DNA from: an uncultured Bacteroidales bacterium
GTDB lineage: Bacteria; Bacteroidota; Bacteroidia; Bacteroidales; Muribaculaceae
Assembly: GCA_900554345.1 (NCBI GenBank)
Contig: USHH01000061.1
Location: 1-10,308, forward strand
Length of the DNA: 10,308 bases
Direction of reading: 5' to 3'
The first letter of the stretch is position 1; each line of letters begins with the position of its first letter. Below, piece after piece: positions 1-6,269 of this stretch. A program made the position numbers and the translations under genes. Under the pieces are notes generated by a model, which was not told the DNA's origin, made no database searches, and saw only the letters and a program-made list of their open reading frames with translations.

Positions 1-424
1 GGCTCGAGTCGCGCCGGCTCACAAGAAGAGAGACATCGGAGCCCGAAGCCACATGGCCGCGCATGAAATCACCGAGACGGCAGTCGCTGAGAATATCGAC
101 ATTATGCACCAGCACCGGCTCCGCGCTCTCACCGAAGAGCAGCGGAAAAGCCTTCACGAGCGCGCCCCCTGTGTCGAGAAGACGCTCCGACTCATCGCTG
201 ACGCGGACCCGGGCTCCGAATTCATGCGCTTCCAGGAAGTCGACCACCTGTCCGGCGAAATGATGCACATTGACCACTATGTCGTCAAACCCCTCAGAGA
301 CAAGCGACCTTATCACCCTCTCGAGCATCGGCACGCCGCCCACAGGCACCAGCGCCTTGGGATGGCTCAGCGTCCAGGGACGCAGCCGGGTGCCGAGACC
401 CGCCGCAAGCACCATAGCCTTCAT
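1..424 (-). CDS. Sugar-1-phosphate nucleotidyltransferase (MurU-like), 3' end cut off by the window edge
   Basis: This is the N-terminal 141 residues of a sugar-phosphate nucleotidyltransferase, an enzyme class that makes NDP-sugars from NTP and a sugar-1-phosphate in the cytoplasm. The start reads MKAMVLAAGLGTRLRP, the family's nucleotide-binding signature (residues 1-16), followed by the conserved HPKALVPV at 21-28. A substrate-loop motif DTGGAL lies at 84-89, and a likely metal-binding aspartate sits in HNVDIL (D110). The reading frame stays open to base 1, so the rest lies outside the window. Its ATG overlaps the stop codon of the upstream kinase gene as ATGA (421-424), which implies translational coupling. 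Pairing with an APH-type sugar kinase is the arrangement known for AmgK/MurU, in which MurNAc is phosphorylated and converted to UDP-MurNAc, so a MurU-like role is inferred. Other sugars, such as those of heptose or mannose pathways, cannot be excluded without the C-terminal half. Confidence 0.88.
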   Translation of the reverse strand, partial: MKAMVLAAGLGTRLRPWTLSHPKALVPVGGVPMLERVIRSLVSEGFDDIVVNVHHFAGQVVDFLEAHEFGARVRVSDESERLLDTGGALVKAFPLLFGESAEPVLVHNVDILSDCRLGDFMRGHVASGSDVSLLVSRRDSS

Positions 425-1866
425 TTCCGCAGCAGATATCCATCGCCCGACTTCCACACTATCCCCTGCTCGCGGTGGAGCAACTCCACATCCACGTCGG
501 AGCGTCCGGCGCCGATGGACTCGGCGAGGCGCTGGGCGCAATACACCGAGCGGTGGCGCCCCCCCGTGCAGCCGAAGCCCACCTGCAGCGAAGTGAATCC
601 CCTTTCGGCATAACGCGCCACAGAGGGCGACACCATGTCGCCGGCCAGAGAGATGAACCTCTCCACCTCCTCCTTATCCTCGAGGAAGGCCACCACCTCG
701 GGGTCGAGCCCTGTCATCGTCTTATATCTCTCGTAGCGGCCGGGATTGGGGAGGGCTCGGCAGTCGAACATGAAGCCGCCGCCGTTGCCGCTGAAATCGT
801 CGGGATATCCTTTCTTATATGAGAAGCTGAACACCGAGACCTTGAGTCGCGGGCGCTCCTCCAGGGTGAAGCGGGTGAGCCCGCAGAGCCGCTCCCCCAC
901 TTTCCGGAGCTCGGGATAAGGAGCGAGGTCTCCTCCGCGCAGCGACTCCCCGAGGTTGGCGAGAGCCTTCGGAATGCTCTCGAGGAAATGCGCCTTGCGC
1001 TCCACGAGGCCACGCAGCCCGTAGGCGCCGAGCACCTGGAGAGTGCGAAGCACCACCACCTGCGGAAGGTCGGCCAGCAGACGCCGGCGCGTCACCCCTG
1101 TGAGACGCTCATACTCCCCGGCATACACATTAATATTATGCATCCTGAAATCGCGGGAGAATCCCGCCCCCGCCTGCCATAGGAAAGAGACGGCATCGTA
1201 GAGCGCCGGGCCCCACATCCCTCCCTGGAAGTCTATCCACCATGGATGCCCGTCGCTCACCATCACATTGCGGCTCTGGCAGTCGCGCATCATGAAGCCG
1301 AGTGTCGCAGGGTCGCAACGCTCCATACGGTCGGCGAAGCGTGAGAAATCATCTTCGAGCGCCCCCTCGTCAAACTCCACACCTGCGGGCTTCAGGAAAT
1401 CATACTTGAAGTAATTGAGATCCCACATCACCTGACGGCGGCCGAAAGGAGCGGCCATAACCATCGACCGCCACAGGCACCGGTCGACGGTCTGCATCAC
1501 CGGCAGGGAACGCATGCACTCCTCCACGAGACGGTCGCCCTCCGGAGTGCGGAGCATTGAGAAAAGACTCGTATCGCCGAGATCTGTCTCGAGCATATAA
1601 TGGCCGTCGGAGCTGACTGCCATCACCGAGGGCACATTGACGCCTCTGGAGGCGAACATTGCGGCGAGCGACGAGAATGTCCTGTTGACGGCGGCGTCGG
1701 GAGAGTAGACGCCGATGAGCGTGGAGCCGTCGTCGAGGCTCAGGCGCCAGTAGGAGCGGTCGGAGCCGGCGCCCGGGAGACGCCGCGAAGCCGTAAGCCC
1801 GCGCCCCAGTGAGGCACACAGGCGCTCCAGAACCCCGGCATGGCCGGAGATATCATTAGAATCCAT
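421..1866 (-). CDS. APH-family sugar kinase fused to a RapZ C-terminal domain
   Basis: This 481-residue cytoplasmic protein has two domains. Residues about 10-330 form an aminoglycoside-phosphotransferase-like kinase fold. The Brenner-type loop MRDCQSRN holds the likely catalytic aspartate D195 and N200, and IDFQGG (211-216) holds the second metal ligand D212. The common His of the HxD loop is Arg here, as in some AmgK-like sugar kinases. Residues about 340-467 match the C-terminal domain of RapZ (YvcJ), with SFSYKKG (347-353), FDCRALPNP (367-375), MTGLD (384-388) and the hallmark GCTGGRHRSVY (432-442). In E. coli this domain binds glucosamine-6-phosphate and RNA. The P-loop NTPase domain that forms the N-terminal half of RapZ is absent and the kinase takes its place. 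The stop overlaps the start of the nucleotidyltransferase gene by four bases. By analogy with AmgK I infer an anomeric amino-sugar kinase in wall recycling with a built-in ligand sensor; the substrate is unproven. Confidence 0.88.
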   Translation of the reverse strand: MDSNDISGHAGVLERLCASLGRGLTASRRLPGAGSDRSYWRLSLDDGSTLIGVYSPDAAVNRTFSSLAAMFASRGVNVPSVMAVSSDGHYMLETDLGDTSLFSMLRTPEGDRLVEECMRSLPVMQTVDRCLWRSMVMAAPFGRRQVMWDLNYFKYDFLKPAGVEFDEGALEDDFSRFADRMERCDPATLGFMMRDCQSRNVMVSDGHPWWIDFQGGMWGPALYDAVSFLWQAGAGFSRDFRMHNINVYAGEYERLTGVTRRRLLADLPQVVVLRTLQVLGAYGLRGLVERKAHFLESIPKALANLGESLRGGDLAPYPELRKVGERLCGLTRFTLEERPRLKVSVFSFSYKKGYPDDFSGNGGGFMFDCRALPNPGRYERYKTMTGLDPEVVAFLEDKEEVERFISLAGDMVSPSVARYAERGFTSLQVGFGCTGGRHRSVYCAQRLAESIGAGRSDVDVELLHREQGIVWKSGDGYLLRK

Positions 1867-1921
1867 AAAAAACGCACATTACATTTAATAAAGGTGAAGA
1901 GGAGGAAAGAGCGCCACCGCC

Positions 1922-1941
1922 CCCGGGCATCACAACCCGGG
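1922..1941 (-). other. Leader hairpin upstream of the kinase-RapZ gene
   Basis: Two copies of the self-complementary CCCGGG (1922-1927 and 1936-1941) are separated by an 8-nt loop. They form a perfect 6-bp GC stem in the predicted 5' leader, between the putative promoter at 1958-1965 and the start codon at 1866. No U-tract follows, so this is not a classical terminator. A regulatory or mRNA-stability role is only a guess. Confidence 0.35.
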
Positions 1942-1957
1942 AATGGCAAACGGAATG

Positions 1958-1965
1958 CAAAATTA
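1958..1965 (-). promoter_or_regulatory. Candidate Bacteroidetes -7 box for the kinase/nucleotidyltransferase operon
   Basis: Read on the minus strand, TAATTTTG matches the Bacteroidetes -7 consensus TAnnTTTG exactly. It lies about 90 bases upstream of the kinase ATG, within an AT-rich stretch. No convincing -33 TTTG is present at the expected distance; only T-rich sequence is seen there. The call therefore rests on the -7 box and its position. Confidence 0.5.
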
Positions 1966-2004
1966 ATCATTTATTGCGAAATTCTTTAAAATAGTTAATG
2001 ACTG

Positions 2005-2035
2005 TTGCCTATACCGACATTTTTGCTTATCTTTG
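2005..2035 (+). promoter_or_regulatory. Bacteroidetes-type promoter for pgk
   Basis: TTG at 2005-2007 (-33 element) is followed after 20 bp by TATCTTTG at 2028-2035, an exact TAnnTTTG -7 box. Transcription would begin near 2040-2042, leaving a leader of roughly 65 nt. An in-frame ATG at 1998 lies upstream of this predicted start site, which supports the internal ATG at 2106 as the real pgk start. Confidence 0.7.
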
Positions 2036-2043
2036 CGTGACAA

Positions 2044-2058
2044 AGCCCGACAAGGGCT
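2044..2058 (+). other. 5'-terminal stem-loop of the pgk mRNA
   Basis: AGCCC (2044-2048) and GGGCT (2054-2058) pair around a GACAA loop. If transcription starts near 2040-2042, this hairpin sits at the extreme 5' end of the message. Hairpins in that position can protect mRNAs from decay, so a stabilising role is plausible for a highly expressed glycolytic gene, but this is inference. Confidence 0.35.
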
Positions 2059-2105
2059 CTACGGTAGGTAAAAGAAAGAGATCTACAACAAACATTATAA
2101 CCCCA

Positions 2106-3362
2106 ATGGCTAAAATAGACAACTACAATTTCGCAGGTAAAAAAGCAATCGTGAGGGTCGACTTCAACGTACCTCTCGATGAGAACGGACACATCACCGA
2201 CGACACCCGCATCCGCGGCGCGCTGCCGACATTGAAGAAGATACTCGCCGACGGAGGGAGCCTGATCCTGATGTCGCACATGGGCAAACCGAAAGGGAAA
2301 GTGAATCCGAAGATGAGCCTTCTCCAGATCCGCGACCGCGTGGCCGAGCTTCTGGGCCGCGACGTGAAGTTCGTGCCCGACTGCATGAAGGCGCAGGAAG
2401 CCGCCAAAGACCTCAAGCCCGGCGAGGTGCTGCTGCTTGAGAACCTCCGCTTCTATCCCGAGGAGGAAGGGAAGCCCGTTGGCATCGACAAGAGCGATCC
2501 GGGCTACGCCGCAGCCGCCAAGGAGATGAAGGAGCGTCAGAAGGAATTCGCCAGGACGCTGGCCGGCTACGCCGACGTCTATGTCAACGACGCCTTCGGC
2601 ACGGCCCACCGCCGCCACGCCTCCACCGCCGTGATCGCCGACTACTTCGAGGCCGACGACAAGATGCTCGGCTACCTCATGGAGAAGGAGGTGCAGGCTG
2701 TAGACAATGTGCTCAAAGACATCAAGCGCCCCTTCACAGCCATCATGGGCGGCTCGAAAGTGTCGACCAAGATCGGCATCATCGAGAACCTTCTCGACAA
2801 AGTCGACAACCTGATCCTCTGCGGCGGCATGACCTTCACCTTCGCCAAGGCCATGGGCGGCAAGATCGGCAACTCCATCTGTGAGAACGACAAGCTCGAC
2901 CTTGCCCTCGACATCATGAAGAAGGCCAAGGAGAAGGGCGTGAACCTCGTGATCGGCACCGACTGCGTGGCCGCCGACGCCTTCAGCAACGACGCCAACA
3001 CGCAGGTATGCCCTGCCGGCGACATTCCCGACGGCTGGGAAGGCATGGACGCGGGTCCCGACAGCATCCTTGAGTTCCGCAAGGTGATCCTCCCTGCGAA
3101 GACCATACTCTGGAACGGCCCGGCCGGCGTCTTCGAGTTCGACACATTCACCAAAGGATCCAAAGCGATAGCCGACGCCATCGTTGAGGCCACCGACAAC
3201 GGCGCCTTCAGCCTTGTGGGCGGCGGCGACTCAGTGGCATGCGTCAACAAGTTCGGCCTCGCCGACAGCGTGTCGTATGTCTCGACTGGAGGCGGCGCTC
3301 TTCTCGAGGCCATCGAAGGAAAGACACTCCCGGGCATCGCCGCCATCAACGGCGATAAATAA
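2106..3362 (+). CDS. pgk: Phosphoglycerate kinase
   Basis: Phosphoglycerate kinase carries out the reversible transfer of phosphate from 1,3-bisphosphoglycerate to ADP in glycolysis, in the cytoplasm. The protein is 418 residues, the usual size for Bacteroidales. The N-terminal substrate-binding motif VRVDFNVPLD lies near residues 16-25, with further family motifs LMSHMGKPKG, LLLENLRFYPEE, NDAFGTAHRRHAS and IMGGSKVSTKI. The C-terminal nucleotide-binding part has WNGPAGVFEF and SLVGGGDSVA, then STGGGALLEAIEGKTLPGI. The start at 2106 (MAKIDNYNF) is chosen because it matches the family N-terminus. The 36 extra in-frame residues from 1998 would overlap the promoter at 2005-2035. There is no Shine-Dalgarno sequence, which is normal for the phylum. 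It has its own promoter and appears monocistronic, with 441 bases before the next gene. Confidence 0.97.
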   Translation: MAKIDNYNFAGKKAIVRVDFNVPLDENGHITDDTRIRGALPTLKKILADGGSLILMSHMGKPKGKVNPKMSLLQIRDRVAELLGRDVKFVPDCMKAQEAAKDLKPGEVLLLENLRFYPEEEGKPVGIDKSDPGYAAAAKEMKERQKEFARTLAGYADVYVNDAFGTAHRRHASTAVIADYFEADDKMLGYLMEKEVQAVDNVLKDIKRPFTAIMGGSKVSTKIGIIENLLDKVDNLILCGGMTFTFAKAMGGKIGNSICENDKLDLALDIMKKAKEKGVNLVIGTDCVAADAFSNDANTQVCPAGDIPDGWEGMDAGPDSILEFRKVILPAKTILWNGPAGVFEFDTFTKGSKAIADAIVEATDNGAFSLVGGGDSVACVNKFGLADSVSYVSTGGGALLEAIEGKTLPGIAAINGDK

Positions 3363-3387
3363 GGAGGAGTCAGACAGATAAAAAAGG

Positions 3388-3419
3388 GGCACCGGGGGCC
3401 ATGAAAAGGCACCGGTGCC
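3388..3419 (+). terminator. Possible transcription terminator hairpin after pgk
   Basis: GGCACCGG (3388-3395) pairs perfectly with CCGGTGCC (3412-3419) around a 16-nt loop, starting 25 bases after the pgk stop. On the plus strand no real U-tract follows (ACTTAAAAAC). On the minus strand the hairpin is followed by a run of six T, so intrinsic termination looks stronger for antisense transcripts. The second arm is part of a 12-bp palindrome (3408-3419). Confidence 0.4.
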
Positions 3420-3515
3420 ACTTAAAAACTGTAAAAAAAGACAAGCTGCCAGATTTTTTTCACAAAAGTTGGCAAAAAAAAGAGAATCGATAAGATTTTT
3501 TTCGGAAATAAAAGG

Positions 3516-3545
3516 TTGGTTTTTTCAAATTATATTGTAATTTTG
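3516..3545 (+). promoter_or_regulatory. Bacteroidetes-type promoter for the exbB-exbD-exbD-tonB operon
   Basis: TTG at 3516-3518 is followed after 19 bp by TAATTTTG at 3538-3545, an exact -7 consensus. It lies in a strongly AT-rich stretch downstream of pgk. The predicted start site near 3551 gives an unusually long leader of about 250 nt before exbB. Confidence 0.7.
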
Positions 3546-3803
3546 CAACTGCAAGAGAAACCACGAGAAACTCGATGTAGCTAACCGAAGCAGAAGCGAA
3601 GATTTCCGAGGGGGAATTGAGCTGAAGCGCAACCTTGAAAAACTAAGTCATCATTGAAACCAGACAACCCGAAACAGACAAAGAGGAGGGAGAGGAGACA
3701 ATCAAGACAGAAGAGTCAAGCAATGCAACACCGAGAAGAACGAGACCCGATAAAAGACTAAAGATACAACTTTAATAACACAAACAAAACACAATTTAAC
3801 ATT
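3546..3803 (+). other. Long purine-rich 5' leader of the exbB operon
   Basis: About 250 non-coding bases lie between the promoter and exbB. They are rich in A and G. The leader contains a small hairpin CGAG-AAA-CTCG (3564-3574), a minimal start-stop ATGTAG (3575-3580), and a possible 12-codon reading frame beginning MQHREERD (3723-3761) that ends 42 bases before exbB. No known riboswitch was recognised. The last 40 bases are A-rich, as is usual before Bacteroidetes start codons. Confidence 0.4.
3747..3758 (+). repeat. 12-bp repeat CCGATAAAAGAC, copy upstream of exbB
   Basis: An exact copy occurs at 4688-4699 just upstream of the first exbD. This copy ends 45 bases before the exbB start codon. 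The two copies are followed by different bases (TAAAG here, GTTAG in the other). Confidence 0.4.
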
Positions 3804-4652
3804 ATGGAATCTCAGAATCCAAGACCTGCTGCAACAGCAACTGCAGCGAAAGTGAAAAAGGAAGAGAAAATCAGCAACGTACGCGGCATCCGCAACGCAT
3901 TTCTCGTGATCCTTGCCTGTGCGGCAGCTGCTGTGTGCATCTTCCTCTTCGCCATGGGCGCACCGGGCAACTTCGAGGGCAACGATCCCGCCGGCCACCC
4001 GCTGAACCTTGCCGGCACCGTGTATAAGGGCGGCTTCATCGTGCCGATCCTGATGACACTTCTGCTCACCGTGATCGTGCTCTCCATCGAGCGCTGGATC
4101 GCCATCAGCTCCGCCTCAGGCAAGGGCAACACCACAAAGTTCGTGGCCGACATCAAAGCCGACCTGGCCGCCAACAAGATCGACGCCGCCATGCAGCGCT
4201 GCCGCCAGCAGAAGGGTTCCGTGGCTTCCGTAGTCTACAACACCCTGGTGAAATACAAAGAGATGGACGCCAACACAGTGCTGAGCAAGGAGCAGAAGCT
4301 CACCACACTGCGCAACGAGGTGGAGGAGGCAACCGCACTCGAGATGCCGGCCCTCAGCCAGAACCTCCCCATCGTGGCAACCCTCACAACCCTCGGTACT
4401 CTGGTCGGACTTCTCGGAACCGTTATGGGTATGATCAAGTCGTTCCAGGCTCTGGCCTCCTCGGGCTCTCCTGACTCCACCGAGCTCTCCACCGGTATCT
4501 CCGAGGCCCTTGTGAACACCGCCTTCGGTATCGCAACTGGTGCGTTTGCAGTTATCTCCTATAACTTCTTCACCAACAAAATCGACAACCTCACCTACGC
4601 TATCGACGAAATCGGTTTCTCAATCGTAGCTACTTTCGCAGCCACCCACTAA
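3804..4652 (+). CDS. exbB: ExbB/TolQ/MotA-family proton channel protein
   Basis: ExbB is the inner-membrane stator subunit that, with ExbD, couples proton flow to TonB so that TonB-dependent outer-membrane receptors can import ligands. The 282-residue protein has a charged cytoplasmic N-terminus, then hydrophobic helices at about 31-52 and 77-97. A cytoplasmic segment follows (about 100-185), and then two further helices at about 187-212 and 237-257. The last two carry the family signature, including LGTLVGLLGTVMGMI (197-211) and GISEALVNTAFGIATG (231-246). Compared with E. coli ExbB it has an additional N-terminal helix, as is common in Bacteroidetes. It is the first gene of the operon, with exbD 57 bases downstream, and is served by the promoter at 3516-3545. 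The family call is firm. Assignment to ExbB rather than TolQ rests on the downstream tonB. Confidence 0.95.
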   Translation: MESQNPRPAATATAAKVKKEEKISNVRGIRNAFLVILACAAAAVCIFLFAMGAPGNFEGNDPAGHPLNLAGTVYKGGFIVPILMTLLLTVIVLSIERWIAISSASGKGNTTKFVADIKADLAANKIDAAMQRCRQQKGSVASVVYNTLVKYKEMDANTVLSKEQKLTTLRNEVEEATALEMPALSQNLPIVATLTTLGTLVGLLGTVMGMIKSFQALASSGSPDSTELSTGISEALVNTAFGIATGAFAVISYNFFTNKIDNLTYAIDEIGFSIVATFAATH

Positions 4653-4687
4653 TCGGGAGCGAACAGTCAAAACAACCCAATCACAAA

Positions 4688-4699
4688 CCGATAAAAGAC
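4688..4699 (+). repeat. 12-bp repeat CCGATAAAAGAC, copy upstream of the first exbD
   Basis: Identical to 3747-3758 and ends ten bases before the exbD start. Its tail overlaps GACGTTAG (4697-4704), which recurs at 6233-6240, spanning the stop of the second exbD upstream of tonB. Short shared leader elements may reflect duplication of intergenic sequence or a common translational signal. Confidence 0.4.
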
Positions 4700-4709
4700 G
4701 TTAGCTAAT

Positions 4710-5435
4710 ATGGGAAGAGTAAAAATAGCAAGAAAGAGCACATTCATCGACATGACGGCGATGAGTGACGTGACCGTGCTTTTGCTTACCTTCTTCATGC
4801 TGACCTCGACTTTCCTTCAGAAAGAGCCCACCACGGTGATCACCCCGCCCTCCGTATCGGAAGAGAAGGTGCAGGAGATCAACTACGTGCAGGTGCTCGT
4901 AAGCCCTCAGGGAAAAGTTTGGCTCACGATGAACAACGACACCTCGAAGAACTTCGGCAACGAACAGATGAGGATGGCGCTGCTCGAAAAAGTGAGCGAG
5001 ATCTACAACGAGTCGCATAAGAACAAGATCAGCTTCACACCAGCTCAGAAGCAGGCGTTTGCAAAGCTCGGCTCCTTCGGAGTGCCCTTGGCCCAGATGG
5101 GAGAATTCCTCTCGCTGGCCGACAGCCAGGAAGGACAGACACTGATGGACAAATGGATGCAGGGCGAAGACGGCAACCCCAACCATATCACCGGAATTCC
5201 AATCGGCCCCAGCCAGGGCGAGAACAACCTCAACGAATTCCAGATGTGGATGAAGGCCATGCGTCAGAGCGACAACTCGACATTGACCGACAAGATCAAG
5301 GACGGCACAGGCGTAGCCCTCAAGGCCGACGAGAACACATCGTTTGACATCATGCATATGGTGATGGACAACCTCCAGACAATCCATATGAACAAATTCA
5401 CATTATTGACCGCACTTAAAGCAGGAGACGAATAA
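4710..5435 (+). CDS. exbD: ExbD/TolR-family proton-transfer protein, first copy
   Basis: This is an inner-membrane ExbD with one N-terminal helix and a periplasmic domain. The motif FIDMTAMSDVTVLLLTFFML (residues 12-31) fits the family. D20 is placed to be the proton-carrying aspartate that corresponds to E. coli ExbD D25, and the helix spans about 18-36. The 241-residue length is well above the roughly 140 of E. coli ExbD. The extra part, about residues 85-200, is a hydrophilic, Met- and Gln-rich insertion in the periplasmic domain. The C-terminal segment DIMHMVMDNLQTIHMNKFTLLTAL resembles the end of the ExbD fold. The second exbD starts four bases after this stop, so the two are almost certainly co-translated. 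The insertion's role is unknown. Confidence 0.92.
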   Translation: MGRVKIARKSTFIDMTAMSDVTVLLLTFFMLTSTFLQKEPTTVITPPSVSEEKVQEINYVQVLVSPQGKVWLTMNNDTSKNFGNEQMRMALLEKVSEIYNESHKNKISFTPAQKQAFAKLGSFGVPLAQMGEFLSLADSQEGQTLMDKWMQGEDGNPNHITGIPIGPSQGENNLNEFQMWMKAMRQSDNSTLTDKIKDGTGVALKADENTSFDIMHMVMDNLQTIHMNKFTLLTALKAGDE

Positions 5436-5439
5436 GACC

Positions 5440-6234
5440 ATGGCAGAAGTTCAACAGAATAACGGTGGGGGCGGCAAAGGCAAGAGCCACCAGAAGAAAA
5501 TGCAGATCCGCGTGGATTTCACGCCGATGGTCGACATGAACATGTTGCTTATCACGTTCTTCATGCTCTGTACGACAATGATTAAATCGCAGACCCTCAC
5601 CATCGCCCTCCCGAGCAACGAGAAGGTAGACAATGTGGAGAACATGAGCCAGGCCTCGGCCGACGACGCCGTGACCATCATTATCGACGCGAAGAGAAAG
5701 AAAGGCTCTTTCGATGTCGACTCCGTCAACGGCAAGGTGGTCAACGAGGTCTACTACTACTTCGGCAAGCCGGGCGGCGACGCCGGCATGTTCGGCCCTG
5801 GCGGCACGATTCTCGAGGCCAACAACAACCTCCAGAAATCGGAGCTCCTTTCGGATGAGGTCAACAGCGCAGGCATCCACACCGCGCGCGGCATCCGCAA
5901 GATCATCCAGGACCGCAACAAGGAAGTGCTCGCGGAGATCAAGAAGCTCAAGGAGAAATACGCCAGCGGCGGTTTCGGCAGCCTTGAGACGAAAGACGGC
6001 CGCGAGAAAGCCCAGGAAGCCTACAACGCAGCAGCCTCCGAGGTGAGAAAGAACGAGAATCTGAAGAAGCCGGTGATCATCATCAAGTCTACGCCTCAGG
6101 CCTCATTCGGCGGTCTGGTGTCGGCTCTCGACGAGATGCAGATCAACTCCGTCTCCAAATATCAGATCGACAACATGACGCGCGTCGACTCAGTGATGCT
6201 GATCGACTACCAGAACAAGCATCATAATGACTGA
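5440..6234 (+). CDS. exbD: ExbD/TolR-family proton-transfer protein, second divergent copy
   Basis: A second ExbD of 264 residues, clearly different from the first. A Gly/Lys-rich cytoplasmic tail (1-20, with GGGG at 9-12) precedes RVDFTPMVDMNMLLITFFML (24-43), where D32 is the likely proton-carrying residue. The membrane helix spans about 28-46. The periplasmic part contains an ExbD-like strand region near 75-97. A long insertion follows (about 98-205) with a Gly-rich stretch and a helical, Lys/Glu-rich, coiled-coil-like segment (about 145-200). The ExbD-like end is VIIIKSTPQASFGGLVSALDEM. It lies four bases after the first exbD and 35 bases before tonB. Two unlike ExbD subunits in one operon suggest a heterodimer inside the ExbB pentamer, which is inference. 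Confidence 0.93.
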   Translation: MAEVQQNNGGGGKGKSHQKKMQIRVDFTPMVDMNMLLITFFMLCTTMIKSQTLTIALPSNEKVDNVENMSQASADDAVTIIIDAKRKKGSFDVDSVNGKVVNEVYYYFGKPGGDAGMFGPGGTILEANNNLQKSELLSDEVNSAGIHTARGIRKIIQDRNKEVLAEIKKLKEKYASGGFGSLETKDGREKAQEAYNAAASEVRKNENLKKPVIIIKSTPQASFGGLVSALDEMQINSVSKYQIDNMTRVDSVMLIDYQNKHHND

Positions 6235-6269
6235 CGTTAGATTTATTAATCAAAAAAGCAGACAAGACA

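Noticed and set aside
53..613. Plus-strand open frames opposite the nucleotidyltransferase and kinase genes
   Set aside because: Their translations are low-complexity Arg/His/Pro/Ser-rich and match no family, while the minus-strand frames carry clear enzyme motifs.
1998..2105. Extended 36-residue N-terminus for phosphoglycerate kinase starting at an upstream ATG
   Set aside because: It overlaps an exact Bacteroidetes promoter (2005-2035), and the added residues do not match the family; MAKIDNYNF at 2106 is the family start.
3447..3474. Inverted repeat TGCCA...TGGCA with T and A tracts between pgk and the exbB promoter
   Set aside because: The stem is short with mismatches and is followed by A rather than T on the plus strand, so it does not look like a terminator; likely chance in an A/T-rich stretch.
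6237..6244. TAGATTTA as a -7 box for a separate tonB promoter
   Set aside because: It differs from TAnnTTTG at the last base and no TTG lies at the right distance upstream; tonB fits as the fourth gene of the operon.
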